DNA of 64,000 nt from Nocardia suismassiliense (GCF_900269665.1 NZ_LT985361.1:5499970-5563969); one strand, 5' to 3'; shown: positions 34,279 to 43,392, counted from the first letter of the stretch. Notes: a model not told the origin generated them from the sequence alone. Translations and numbers: made by a program.

Positions 34279-34863
34279 TCAGATATGCAACGTGGGCCGG
34301 TAAACAAGCTCTTGGGTGCGTCCATCGAGCGTTCGACTCTCGAGCAGCTCGAGATCGAAGTCGGCCGCACCCTGGAAAATCGGATCCGTTCCGGTTCGAC
34401 CGGTGATCACCGGAAAGACCGTCACATGCACGCGGTCCACCAGGCCGGCGGCCATCAGCGCCCGGTTCATCGACAAACTGCCGTGCGAGCGCAACGGCAC
34501 TGCGGATTCCTCCTTGAGCCGAGCGACAACGTCGACCGCATCACCACTGACCACCGTCGCGTCCGGCCGGTCGAGCGGTCCTTCCAGCGTGCGCGACACC
34601 ACCGTGGCCGGCAGGTTCCACATGCGCGTGACCCACGGGTCGAATACCTCGGAGTCCGCCGCACTAGTGGCCAGCATCTGCACGAATTGCCGATAGGTGT
34701 TGGCCCCGAACACCATTCGCTGCTCCGCGCCATACACCGCAAGGCGATGTTCGAGCAGCTCGGGTCCCTGCTTGCCCCAATAGCCGCCCCAGTCGCCGTC
34801 ATCGCCGCAAGAGCCGAAGCCGTCGAGGCTGGTGAAAACGTCGAAGGTGTAGGTGGCAGCCAT
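34279..34863 (-). CDS. Dihydrofolate reductase-like (RibD C-terminal) protein
   Basis: A 194-residue RibD_C/DHFR-like fold protein. It starts YTFDVFTSLDGF and has RMVFGANTYRQF, then SHGSLSMNRALMAAGLVDRVHVTVFPVITGRTG, the standard cofactor-binding core. Members reduce small molecules with NADPH, but most of this subfamily are uncharacterised, and true folate reduction is unlikely. GAGGAG before the ATG at 34863 fixes the start. It lies between tetR and the MFS exporter on the same strand. Confidence 0.87.
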   Translation of the reverse strand: MAATYTFDVFTSLDGFGSCGDDGDWGGYWGKQGPELLEHRLAVYGAEQRMVFGANTYRQFVQMLATSAADSEVFDPWVTRMWNLPATVVSRTLEGPLDRPDATVVSGDAVDVVARLKEESAVPLRSHGSLSMNRALMAAGLVDRVHVTVFPVITGRTGTDPIFQGAADFDLELLESRTLDGRTQELVYRPTLHI

Positions 34864-34940
34864 ATGATTCTCCTCAAGTGCGATTGGTCGGTTGTACCCA
34901 TAGAGACCGGGCATCTCGGCGAAACTCATCGCTGCCGAAG

Positions 34941-35510
34941 CTATTCGAGCAGTCGGCGAATGACCGCCGCTGCGGCATCGATGTCGTCGGGTTCGCCGGT
35001 GATCAGTTCACGGAAGTAGAAGGATTCGCCGATCCGCACGATGGCGTAGGCGAGGGTGTGGGCGTCGATGTCGTCGGGCTCGCCGACATCCTCGCGGATG
35101 ACTTGCGCGATGGAGGCCACGAACCGTCGCTGGATGACACCGTCGCGGGAGGTCAGGACCCGTAGTGCGGTCTCGGTGTGCTGGGCAACGAAGGTCCGCA
35201 TCGCCGGGTAACCGGCGGCCAAATGCAGGCTGCGCCGGACTATTTCAGCGACGCCGGCCGCACCTTGCCCACCGCACTCCCGGCGGATGTCCTCGAATCC
35301 TGCGGTGGCGATGACCCAGATGACTTCGCCGAGTATGCGGGTGCGGTCACCGTAGCGCCGATACAAGGTCGACCGGCCGATACCGGCTGCGGCAGCCAGC
35401 GCCCTGGCGTCGATCCAGCCGTCTCGCAGGAACATTTCCACGGCGGCGCGCAGCACCGCATCGACCGAGGTCAACTGGGGAATTGGGGACGCTGGCGGTC
35501 GAGCGGTCAT
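34941..35510 (-). CDS. TetR family regulator, QsdR-like
   Basis: A 189-residue TetR protein. The helix-turn-helix is IDARALAAAAGIGRSTLYRRYGDR. The C-terminal part, with RVLTSRDGVIQRRFVA and FYFRELITGEPDDIDAA, resembles the QsdR subgroup of actinomycete TetR regulators. The ATG at 35510 is preferred because the palindrome at 35527-35552 lies just upstream. It may control itself, the following DHFR-like and MFS genes, and the divergent esterase gene, whose reading frame is broken. Confidence 0.88.
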   Translation of the reverse strand: MTARPPASPIPQLTSVDAVLRAAVEMFLRDGWIDARALAAAAGIGRSTLYRRYGDRTRILGEVIWVIATAGFEDIRRECGGQGAAGVAEIVRRSLHLAAGYPAMRTFVAQHTETALRVLTSRDGVIQRRFVASIAQVIREDVGEPDDIDAHTLAYAIVRIGESFYFRELITGEPDDIDAAAAVIRRLLE

Positions 35511-35526
35511 CGATCCTAGTGTGACA

Positions 35527-35552
35527 TGGGACACCATTGAATGAGTGTCCCA
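35527..35552. promoter_or_regulatory. TetR operator candidate between tetR and esterase gene
   Basis: TGGGACAC at 35527-35534 and GTGTCCCA at 35545-35552 form a perfect 8+8 inverted repeat with a 10-base spacer in the divergent region, 17 bases upstream of the tetR start. Spacing and symmetry fit a TetR dimer site. Confidence 0.65.
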
Positions 35553-35610
35553 GTCCGGCCGATCGCACGGGCCGACAACACTTCGCACTGAAATGCACAG
35601 GAGAATTCCG

Positions 35611-36471
35611 ATGTACAAGCGACCGATTTTCACGGCCATCCTGACAACCCTCGTCGCGGGCACCGTTGCCGCGCCGGTCGTTTCGGCAGCACCCCCGCCC
35701 GCGTACCCGTCCTACGTCGCGCTCGGTGATTCCTACACCGCGGGCGCGTTCCTACCAGTGGTCGAGCCCCGCTGCGGCCGCGCCGACCGCAACTATCCCC
35801 GCCTGGTCGCCGCTGCGATCAAACCCGGATCCTTCACCGATGTCAGCTGTATCGGCGCGACCACCAAGGCCATGACCGACACCCAGTCGCCCACCGGCAA
35901 TCCGCCGCAATTCGAGGCGCTGAAGCGGGATACCGCACTGGTCACCGTCGGCATCGGCGGCAACGATGTGCCTGCGTTCGAGGCCGTCTTCAACTGTGCG
36001 GTGCGGGGCGCGTCGGTGCCGCACGGCTCCCCGTGCAAGGACTTCTACACCAGAAACGGCGTCGACACACTGGCCGAGCAGGTCCGCGCGGTCGGCCCGA
36101 AAGTCGGCGCGGTGCTGGACGGCGTCCACCGGCGATCGCCGAAGGCCCAGGTGCTGCTGGTCGGCTATCCGGTGCAACTGCCCGAAACCGGCAACGGTTG
36201 CTGGCCGATCGTCCCGATCTCCGACGGCGACGTGCCGTTCCTGCGGGAGAAGACATAACTGCTCAACCAAGTCCTGCGCGAGCAGGCAACCAGGCACGGC
36301 GCCACCTTTGTGGACACCTACACCAGCAGCATCGGCCACGACATGTGCCAGGCGCCGGGCACGAAATGGCTCGAAGGACCCATCCCCACCGACTTGGCCG
36401 CCCCTGTTCACCCCAACGAGCTCGGCGCGCAGGACCAGGCCCGGCAGATCATCGCCACGCTGCGCCGGTAG
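35611..36471 (+). pseudogene. Secreted SGNH/GDSL esterase interrupted by in-frame TAA
   Basis: The full frame of 286 codons encodes a signal peptide (MYKRPIFTAILTTLVAGTVA), block I GDSYTAG with the catalytic Ser, and IGGNDVP as block III. A TAA at 36256-36258 (codon 216) then interrupts it. Reading continues in the same frame to TAG at 36471 with clearly homologous sequence, including the block V DLAAPVHPNELG that carries the catalytic Asp/His. The product as written would lack the catalytic His and be inactive. A CAA (Gln) to TAA change would explain it. CAGGAGAATTCCG precedes the ATG. Confidence 0.85.
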
Positions 36472-36580
36472 TCCGCCGGCGAGCGGTCGACGCCGCGCCG
36501 TGCCGGTAGTTCCGGGATAGCATCTAATTGCACGGTTTCCGGCTCAACTGCTCGTTGTTCGAAAGAGGGAGTCCGCGCGA

Positions 36581-37786
36581 ATGGATCGCCGGAACACGGG
36601 GATCAGCCGACGCCGAGTGCTGATGGCGGCAGGGGCCTCGATCGCGCTCACCCCCATGGCGCAGCCGACGGCCGCGGTGACGATCACGCGGGCGACGTCC
36701 GCCGGGCCCGAGGACCCCGCGCAGCGGGCGGACCTGGCGGAACGGGCGCTGGTGCAGCGGCACGTGCGCGCGGTCTGGGGCCAGCCACAGGTGCGGCTCG
36801 GCGCGCTGGTCTGGCCCTCGTCGCTGCTGGACGAGTCGTTCGTGAAGTGGTGTTACTGGTGGCAGGCCCACCTGGTCGACTGCGCGGTGGACGCCGCGTA
36901 CCGCGCCCGAACGCCCGAACGCATCGCCCGGGTCGGGGCCATCGCCCGCGGTATTCGGGCGCGCAACATCACCGGCTGGACCAACCGGTATTACGACGAT
37001 ATGGCGTGGCTGGTGCTGGCGCTCGAACGCGCGGACCGATTGCTCGGCGTCCGGTTCGGCGACGCGGTCGGCGACTTGACCGCCGAGTTGATCGATGGCT
37101 GGAACCCGGACGTCGGCGCGGTGCCCTGGCGGTCCGGCGACAAGTACTACAACACTCCCGCGATCGGTCCGACCGGTCTGGCGATGGCCCGGTTGGGTGA
37201 GCTGCCGCGGGCCCGGCAACTGGCCGACTTCCTGCACACCCGGCTGCGCGACACCGACACCGGCCTGATCCTCGACGGCGTGCACGAGCCCGGCGGACGG
37301 GTAGAGCGCACGGTCCTCACCTACAACCAGGGTGTGGCCATCGGGCTGGAAACCGAACTCGCTGTACGCACCCGGGAATCGCAGCATCGCGAACGCGCGG
37401 CTGCCCTGGTGGCCGCCGCTGAGGGCGGGCTCACCCACGCCGGGGTCATCGCCCCGGCCGGCGGCGACGACTCCGGCTTGTTCATGGGCATCCTCGCCAG
37501 GTTTCTCGCGGAAGCCGCACTGGCCCTGGGCGACCGCACCGCCGCGAAGATCGTGCATGCTTCCGCGCGGGCGGCCTGGGAACACCGCGCCGAAGTGGAC
37601 GGGCTACCACTGTTCGGTGTGGATTGGGGCCGCCCGGTCACCGTGCCCGCGCATTCGGGAGTCTTTCCCCAGCTGATGCATTCGTCCGCCGCTTCGTCGG
37701 CGAACTTCAGCCGCGATCTGTCGGTACAGCTGAGCGGGTGGATGTTGCTCGAAGCGGATTATCAGCTCACTGCTGCGGGGTACTGA
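36581..37786 (+). CDS. Secreted GH76 family glycoside hydrolase
   Basis: A 401-residue enzyme with a twin-arginine-type N-terminus (SRRRVLMAAGASIALTP). The (alpha/alpha)6 GH76 domain is marked by NRYYDDMAWLVLALERAD, where the Asp-Asp pair is the catalytic site, and by TYNQGVAIGLETELA. GH76 enzymes are mostly endo-alpha-1,6-mannanases, so fungal mannan or actinobacterial lipomannan are likely substrates. A moderate ribosome site (GAAAGAGGGAG) lies upstream of ATG 36581. It follows the broken esterase by about 110 bases. Confidence 0.85.
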   Translation: MDRRNTGISRRRVLMAAGASIALTPMAQPTAAVTITRATSAGPEDPAQRADLAERALVQRHVRAVWGQPQVRLGALVWPSSLLDESFVKWCYWWQAHLVDCAVDAAYRARTPERIARVGAIARGIRARNITGWTNRYYDDMAWLVLALERADRLLGVRFGDAVGDLTAELIDGWNPDVGAVPWRSGDKYYNTPAIGPTGLAMARLGELPRARQLADFLHTRLRDTDTGLILDGVHEPGGRVERTVLTYNQGVAIGLETELAVRTRESQHRERAAALVAAAEGGLTHAGVIAPAGGDDSGLFMGILARFLAEAALALGDRTAAKIVHASARAAWEHRAEVDGLPLFGVDWGRPVTVPAHSGVFPQLMHSSAASSANFSRDLSVQLSGWMLLEADYQLTAAGY

Positions 37787-37921
37787 GGCACAGCGAACAC
37801 AGCCGCCCGCCGAGACAAGACTGCTCGGTGCCGCCCGGGATCAGCTCCAGCAGTATCCGGGGGGAATCAACGCCGTCCAGATCAAGGCAGCCCACGTTGA
37901 AATCCCAACGGGGACTGTCGA

Positions 37922-38671
37922 TCAGTCGTCGCGAGCGAGGTAGTCACGAACGACGGTGGTGACCGGTGCGAGGTCGGCGATGGTCGGTATGTTGCCCGGC
38001 CGATAGGGCAGACTGGCAAGCTTGCTGATGCCGCGATGCCAGATGGTGCGATCGGCCGGGGTCGGCGGATGCAGTTCGATCTGGTGCGTGCAGTCGGGAC
38101 AGCTGAGAAACGCCATGTTCTCGATACCGCCGAGCACTGGCACTTTCAGATGATTCAGCACGGTGGTGAGTCGATGGCTGTCGAGGTGCGACACCTCGGC
38201 GGGCGTGACGACCAGGATGACGGCGAGGCGCCCGGCGATCCGCAGTGCGTGCCCGACGCCGGTGGTTCCGGGTGGCAGGTCGACGAGCAAGATGTCGCGG
38301 CGGTTCCAGCGAGTACGGGTGATCAGCCGGGCGAGCAGCATGTCCGCGATGCCCTCGCCCGCGGTAAAGGCTTGCGTGCCCGCCATCATGAATCCGGCGG
38401 AGACGATCTCGATGCCGTCGACCTCGATCGCTTCGAGATCGGCGCGGTGCGAACCGAAGTCGGCGATGCGCAGCGACGCGGTCGGCACATCGCGGCGTAA
38501 GCCGACCATCCGGGGAATATCGGGACCGGAGAGGTCGGCGTCGACCAGGCCGACGCGGACACCGCCGGCGGTGAGTGCCCGCGCCAAGGCCAATGCGACG
38601 CTGGACTTACCGACACCGCCTTTTCCGCTCGCTATCGCGACGATGGGGGTCGCCGAGATCGGTGAGGTCAC
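37922..38671 (-). CDS. Mrp/NBP35-type P-loop ATPase
   Basis: A 249-residue SIMIBI-class ATPase. The deviant Walker A SGKGGVGKSS is near residues 15-24, DADLSGPDIP is the switch I-type motif, and LLVDLPPGTTGVGH is the Walker B/switch II region. The C-terminal FLSCPDCTHQ holds a CxxC pair like the cluster-bridging cysteines of Mrp proteins. Mrp proteins carry or insert iron-sulfur clusters. It lies 58 bases after the YcaO gene on the same strand, so it could be the last gene of the RiPP operon or merely adjacent. The start is GTG at 38671. Confidence 0.85.
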   Translation of the reverse strand: MTSPISATPIVAIASGKGGVGKSSVALALARALTAGGVRVGLVDADLSGPDIPRMVGLRRDVPTASLRIADFGSHRADLEAIEVDGIEIVSAGFMMAGTQAFTAGEGIADMLLARLITRTRWNRRDILLVDLPPGTTGVGHALRIAGRLAVILVVTPAEVSHLDSHRLTTVLNHLKVPVLGGIENMAFLSCPDCTHQIELHPPTPADRTIWHRGISKLASLPYRPGNIPTIADLAPVTTVVRDYLARDD

Positions 38672-38729
38672 GCGTGCACGCTACCGGCCCGGTCGGTCGG
38701 GAGCGTTCGAAGGTATGGACGCCAGGTGG

Positions 38730-39992
38730 TCACGGGTAAGGGTGGGGCCGGTAGGGGCCTGGTGTTGCGGCTGTGGTCAGTGCCGGTGCCGGCAGGCAGG
38801 CGCAGCTCTCCCGGACTTCCATGTGTGGGAGTCGGGTGGCCCGTACACGAACGACGGCCGGTCCGTCGGCTGTTCCGCCGGCGAGTTCCACTGCTATCAC
38901 GCGGGATCCGGCTTCGGTGAGCCGGCCGGCCAGTTGGGCGTCGTCCTCGGTGGGCCGCTCGATCACTTCGTCGGAGGGCGGACCGACCAGGGTGTCGAGG
39001 TCGGCGAAGCGGAGCGGGTGGCAGTAGTAGGTGAGATGGTCTTGGAAGCTGGTCAGCGTATCTGTGCTGTTGCCTTGCTGGAGACTGGCGAGCAGCCGAA
39101 CCTGGACGGCTTCGGCGAGGGCGTGCCGCAGGCGTTCGGCCGGGTCGGGGTGAGCACTCAATCCGATTCCGAACGCCGGGATTTCGGTGTGCCGGGTCAA
39201 TGCGACGGCCACGCCGGTGCCTGCGGCAGACCGCGCTTGCAGCAGTTGTGTGTGCCAGCCCAGCATTTTGTCGGTGGCCAGGAAATCGGTGTGGTCGACT
39301 ATTGCAGCGCCGGTGAGCAGTTCGAACGCACGGTGGGTCTGCCAGTAATCCATGACGGTTGCCCGCTCGAGCATTTCGTAGAGGCCGTGGGCGGCGGCCT
39401 GCCGGTAGCTCGACCCGGCCGCGAGTCCGACGGTGGTGACCTCACCGAGGCGTTCCGCCGGGGCCGGGGCGCCGAGACCGACCAGGGACTCGGGCACCCA
39501 GATCGGGTCACCGTCCGGGTAGCAGCGGGCCTGCGTCCAGGTCAGGGGTCGGTCCGCGGTGAAGCGTGGGTATGGCCAGCGGTCCGGAAAGACTGGTGCG
39601 CCAAGGTAATCGGCGACCGGAAATGCATCCTCCGGTTCGAAGCTCGCGACTGTTGCACGCTTGGGGGTGGGATTGATCCATGCTCGGCCGAGATGGCGTT
39701 CGACCAGTTCGCCGACGCAGGAGGTGGCGGCGGCGTCAGGGTCGACCGCGCAGCCTGCGACTTGCATCGATGGTTGATTCGGCCCGAGATCGGACTGGCC
39801 GAGCAGGAGGACGTGGCCGTGCAGTTCGGGGCGGCTGTGGAAGTACCGGATATCGATCTCGGACGGTGGTTGCCAGATCGACTTCCATTGCGCGAAAGCG
39901 TCATTCACTGCTGGTTCGACTCTGGCCAGCTGGTCGGGGTTGCCGAAGACGCGCAGGCGTAGCAGTTCCTTGGCGCGCTGGCGCTCACTCAC
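38730..39992 (-). CDS. YcaO-family cyclodehydratase (azoline-forming, PxPxP C-terminus)
   Basis: A 420-residue YcaO protein. The ATP-binding helix is recognisable in GLAAGSSYRQAAAHGLYEMLERATVMDYW, with further conserved segments VAVALTRH and HALAEAVQVRLLASLQQGN. It ends in PHPYP, exactly the PxPxP motif found at the C-terminus of azoline-forming YcaO proteins, where it helps organise the active site. It should phosphorylate the peptide backbone to cyclise Cys/Ser/Thr to azolines. The GTG start overlaps the PqqD-like gene stop by four bases. No separate E1-like partner is encoded nearby; the PqqD-like protein may deliver the substrate. Confidence 0.88.
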   Translation of the reverse strand: MSERQRAKELLRLRVFGNPDQLARVEPAVNDAFAQWKSIWQPPSEIDIRYFHSRPELHGHVLLLGQSDLGPNQPSMQVAGCAVDPDAAATSCVGELVERHLGRAWINPTPKRATVASFEPEDAFPVADYLGAPVFPDRWPYPRFTADRPLTWTQARCYPDGDPIWVPESLVGLGAPAPAERLGEVTTVGLAAGSSYRQAAAHGLYEMLERATVMDYWQTHRAFELLTGAAIVDHTDFLATDKMLGWHTQLLQARSAAGTGVAVALTRHTEIPAFGIGLSAHPDPAERLRHALAEAVQVRLLASLQQGNSTDTLTSFQDHLTYYCHPLRFADLDTLVGPPSDEVIERPTEDDAQLAGRLTEAGSRVIAVELAGGTADGPAVVRVRATRLPHMEVRESCACLPAPALTTAATPGPYRPHPYP

Positions 39993-40303
39993 GCCGTCTC
40001 CCTCGGAGTTTCAACGGATTGCGGGTTCGAGGTGTCGGGGCGCAGGAGGCCGCGCTCGGTCCACTCCTGCAAGGTGTCGGCGATGTCGGTGCGGATGCGG
40101 TCGGGGACTCCGGCGTATCGGCGGGCGCATTCGTCGGCCAACTCCGTTGCTGAACGGGGTTGGTCGAGCAGGCGCCAGAGGGTGGCCGCGCTTCCTTCCA
40201 GCACCAGGTAGGCGCCGTTGAGTGGGGCGAGCAGGATGCGGTCGCCCAGGTCCTGGGCAGTGATCGTCGGGTCAGGCAGGTATCGGGTGCTGCTCGTCGT
40301 CAT
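39989..40303 (-). CDS. PqqD-like RiPP precursor recognition protein
   Basis: A 104-residue PqqD-family winged-helix protein: ILLAPLNGAYLVLEGSAATLWRLLDQP is the diagnostic strand-turn-helix, followed by ATELADECARRYAG and a second helical half. PqqD domains (RREs) bind RiPP leader peptides and bring them to the modifying enzymes. It is encoded between the fused adenylase and the YcaO gene, overlapping the latter by four bases. The ATG at 40303 follows the upstream stop by about ten bases; the longer frame to 40363 would overlap that gene heavily. Confidence 0.85.
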   Translation of the reverse strand: MTTSSTRYLPDPTITAQDLGDRILLAPLNGAYLVLEGSAATLWRLLDQPRSATELADECARRYAGVPDRIRTDIADTLQEWTERGLLRPDTSNPQSVETPRETA

Positions 40304-40313
40304 GGTCGTGATC

Positions 40314-42245
40314 TCACTTTCGGAGTCGATGAGATACCTTGCCGCGCAACCGGAGTAGGACATTAGTGGCGCGGAAAATGAGTCGCTGGGTGATCGCGGC
40401 GGTGAGTACGAGAGGCAGCGGTCTACGTCGTTGCTGGGACGAAATCAGCCAGCGGTCTGCCGCGGCGACGATTCGGCCGGTCCGTTGGCTAAGCCGGTCG
40501 GTGAGGGAAACAGTGGTCGGGCCGGCGCGGTACGTGGTGGTTGCCGCGGTCACGGTGCCGAGTACGGAGTCCAGCGGCACCCAGAACGCGGAGAACGGGT
40601 TGTGCCGGTCGTAATTGTCCGCGAACTGCAGTATTTCCGGGGTGCCATCACGGATACGCCAGTCGGCGACCCGGTGCGCGGCGAGAATGTCCTGCGGGAG
40701 CTCCACCAGGACGATGGTGCCGACTGCGGCCGCCGGGTCCGGTTTGCCCCAGGCGACAGTGACTCGGGTGGCGGTGTCGAACAGCGGATACATGCTGCGG
40801 GAAGCATCCAGGATCGGGATGTCGGTGGTGGTCGCCGTGGCTTGATAGCGGTCGCGCAGCAGGCGCCGGGCAATGCTGCGCGGCGAACCGGCCGCTGCGC
40901 CAGCCGATTCCGGTGGTTCGCGCAAGGCGTGGATGCGGGGCGGCATCGTTGCCGTCGCGTCGGCGCGGTAGGGGTGTCGCGGTGCCACCGCGAGTAGGCG
41001 ACCGCCCGGACGTGCCAGATGAGCCAGCGGTCCTGCCAACAACTGAGTGTGTACCGCGAGCTCGGGGAGTTCGGACCGCACCGCCTTCGCCGCGCGTTCC
41101 GCCTGGTCGTGTGGGCCCAGATGCACCACAGTTGTTGTCTCGCCCCGTTGTTCGAGCACGAACCCGTGCTCGGTGACCGCCGAGACCGCGTCCAGCAGTT
41201 GCCCGGCCGGTACTCCTCCGATGGCGTGGTTGGTATCCGGCAGGCGACCGAGCACTTCCACCAGCGGCAGCATCCGCCCGCAGCCGCAGGCCGACGGTGG
41301 CCGCAGTATTCCGGCGTCGCCGATCAGGTAGCGCAGCAATGGCATTGCGGTGTTGGCCAGATCGGTGACCACCAGATGCCCGGCCCGGTGGTAGTCCTGC
41401 GGCGTCCCGTCGTCGTCGACGATTTCTACATACAGGTAGTCCGCGTTGACGTGCATGCCGCGGCACCCGGGGAACGAGAAGGCCAGTGGCACGCAGATTT
41501 CGGCGGCGCAGTACATCTCGACCAGCGGCGGCGCCCCGGACGGCCAGTCGCGCGCGTGTCCTGATCGCAGCACTTCGAAAGACGATGCCACGGCAGTGAT
41601 GTCGCCCCAATCGGTCACGCGTTGCGCCACTGTCGGCAGCATGTCCGGGCTGACGAGCAGCAACTCCCCCACCGAACGGCCGCTGCCGAGCCGGTCGAGC
41701 ACAGCATCGAGGCCTTCTTCGCGATAGCCGACTCGAGGATCGCGCACCGTGGTGTTGTCGCGGCCTTGCCCCGCCCATGGTGTAGCGCAGGTCAATTCGA
41801 ATACCCACGGCAGGCCGAGCTCGTGGTACCAGCGGCGCTCACAGATCGCGCGATGATGCAGCGATGCGCGGGGGCGCACCACGTGGCTGGCCGCGCCATT
41901 GGTGCCGGAGGTGAACGTGACATCGACGTCCCGCGCGGGTATCGCCGTATTGACGAGATGAGCGGCGTTCGCGCGGAGTGTATTTCGTGGCAGCACGGCC
42001 AGCCGGGGCAACTCGTGTGCGTGAGTGAGTTCCGTCAGCGCGGCGTCGCCGAAGGCGCGCGGATAGTAGGCCGTGTGACGTGCGGCAGCCATCACCTCGG
42101 CCAGCAGGGCGTCGCGGTGTTCGCGAACCGAGCCGGCGTCCCATTGCCTGCGCAACGCCCGGCCGGCTTCCTGGCTGCTGACGGCGCGGATGCGTGGGCC
42201 GGACAGCCAGCGTGCCGCGAGGCGGCGGTAGCGGAGGGCGGTCAC
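40314..42245 (-). CDS. PaaK-like adenylase fused to S24/S26-like peptidase domain
   Basis: A 643-residue fusion. Residues about 40-430 form a phenylacetate-CoA-ligase-like adenylate-forming domain: P-loop TFTSGTNG at 110-117, YCAAEI near 245, LIGDAG near 307, and the Cys-rich CGCGRML...EVLGR segment typical of PaaK at 320-334. Residues about 475-570 match the S24/S26 peptidase layout: SRSMYP with Ser484, GTIVLVEL, AHRVADW with His524, FADN, and VLGTV. A Ser-His dyad would be like eukaryotic/archaeal signal peptidases. It may both cleave the leader and activate an acid. The GTG start overlaps the SagB stop (GTGA). The fusion is unusual. Confidence 0.78.
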   Translation of the reverse strand: MTALRYRRLAARWLSGPRIRAVSSQEAGRALRRQWDAGSVREHRDALLAEVMAAARHTAYYPRAFGDAALTELTHAHELPRLAVLPRNTLRANAAHLVNTAIPARDVDVTFTSGTNGAASHVVRPRASLHHRAICERRWYHELGLPWVFELTCATPWAGQGRDNTTVRDPRVGYREEGLDAVLDRLGSGRSVGELLLVSPDMLPTVAQRVTDWGDITAVASSFEVLRSGHARDWPSGAPPLVEMYCAAEICVPLAFSFPGCRGMHVNADYLYVEIVDDDGTPQDYHRAGHLVVTDLANTAMPLLRYLIGDAGILRPPSACGCGRMLPLVEVLGRLPDTNHAIGGVPAGQLLDAVSAVTEHGFVLEQRGETTTVVHLGPHDQAERAAKAVRSELPELAVHTQLLAGPLAHLARPGGRLLAVAPRHPYRADATATMPPRIHALREPPESAGAAAGSPRSIARRLLRDRYQATATTTDIPILDASRSMYPLFDTATRVTVAWGKPDPAAAVGTIVLVELPQDILAAHRVADWRIRDGTPEILQFADNYDRHNPFSAFWVPLDSVLGTVTAATTTYRAGPTTVSLTDRLSQRTGRIVAAADRWLISSQQRRRPLPLVLTAAITQRLIFRATNVLLRLRGKVSHRLRK

Positions 42246-43309
42246 GGCTGGTCCCGGGTGGTCAGCAGCTCGGACAGCGGGTCCTGGTAGCGGTCGTCGC
42301 GCGGGGTGCCGAGCAGGAAGCCGCCGACATGACATTCGATCAGCGGGTCCAAACCGAGCATTCGTGCGTTGACGAGCTCGTTGCCGCCGTTGAGTACGCA
42401 GCCGCCCAAGCCCAGCGCCGTCGCGACCAGGTACCACGTTTGATAGAGCGCGCCCAGATCCTGGTAAATGATGCTGAGCCCGTTGTTTTCGTATTTCCAC
42501 ATGGTCCGGCCGGCCACCGCGGTCACCAGGAGCACCACTGCGGGATCGCCTTCGAGCAGGTCGCTTTGCCGCCGGAGCTGTTCGGGCATTCGGGCGAACC
42601 ATTCGTCGACGTCGCTGTGCCTGCACAGCACCGATTCGAAGGGGTCGTATCGATAGATGGCCGGTGCGAGATCGGTGACCTGGACCGGCCAGAGGTAGAC
42701 CTCCAGTGGATGCCTGCCGCCGCCGGACGGGGTCGGTCGCCAGTTGACCCCGCTCCCATACGATTCCGCGCTGTGCTGCACCGACAGCGACCTGCGCAGG
42801 AAGGCTCCGAGGGTCGGCAGGTCGAGGGGTTGGTCAGCGAATCGGCGGCAGGAACGACGGCGCGACAGCACGTCTGCGAAGAATGCGGGATCGGTGTCGA
42901 GGGCGGTCGTCGGCAGTGTCACCACCTCATCCCGCAGTGGTTTGCGCGGTGACGGCATCTCCTCGGCCTGCAGCGTCGGCCGTTTGCGGCCCGCGCTGCG
43001 CATCCGTTGGATCACCAGCTCGTGCGGGTCCCACCACGAGCGGTCCGGCAGCCGGTCCGGGTCGATCAACAGTTCCGCGGCGATAAGGGCCAGCACCACG
43101 TCCAGGCTTGTGCCACCCGTTTCGGCCAGCTTGTCCGGGGTGGCGGGCACGCCGGCCGCGAGCAGGACCTGCCGTGCCGCTTCGCTCAGCCGGTGCCGCC
43201 TGCCGCTGGTGCCTGCCACCGCGATCATGTCGGAATCCGACAGGTACACGGTGACATACGGGGAGCGCACTACGTATTTGGTTGGGTTCTCGCTCGAAGA
43301 AATGCTCAA
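42242..43309 (-). CDS. SagB-type FMN-dependent dehydrogenase
   Basis: About 355 residues. The N-terminal 110 residues form a helical/winged domain seen in many SagB proteins; the C-terminal nitroreductase fold starts LSRRRSCRRFADQPLDLPTLGAFL and includes PSGGGRHPLEVYLW (FMN-binding), IIYQDLGALYQTWYLVATALGLGG and GGFLLG. SagB/ThcOx enzymes oxidise azolines to thiazoles or oxazoles. The start is uncertain: TTG at 43309 is five bases from GGGGG, and TTG 43312 is adjacent. It lies about 110 bases downstream of the precursor gene beyond two hairpins, and is coupled to the fused adenylase gene. Confidence 0.85.
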   Translation of the reverse strand: MSISSSENPTKYVVRSPYVTVYLSDSDMIAVAGTSGRRHRLSEAARQVLLAAGVPATPDKLAETGGTSLDVVLALIAAELLIDPDRLPDRSWWDPHELVIQRMRSAGRKRPTLQAEEMPSPRKPLRDEVVTLPTTALDTDPAFFADVLSRRRSCRRFADQPLDLPTLGAFLRRSLSVQHSAESYGSGVNWRPTPSGGGRHPLEVYLWPVQVTDLAPAIYRYDPFESVLCRHSDVDEWFARMPEQLRRQSDLLEGDPAVVLLVTAVAGRTMWKYENNGLSIIYQDLGALYQTWYLVATALGLGGCVLNGGNELVNARMLGLDPLIECHVGGFLLGTPRDDRYQDPLSELLTTRDQP

Positions 43310-43354
43310 CAAGTCCCCCGATGCCGGTTGTGAATGGTGCAGGCACGTGATGGA

Positions 43355-43374
43355 CCCGGCCTGAATCGGCCGGG
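43355..43374 (-). promoter_or_regulatory. Second hairpin between precursor and SagB genes
   Basis: CCCGGCC at 43355-43361 and GGCCGGG at 43368-43374 form a perfect 7-bp GC stem with a six-base loop, 46-65 bases upstream of the SagB start. With the stronger hairpin at 43393-43413 it may reduce read-through or protect the precursor message. Confidence 0.5.
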
Positions 43375-43392
43375 CCCGATCACAGATTCAGC

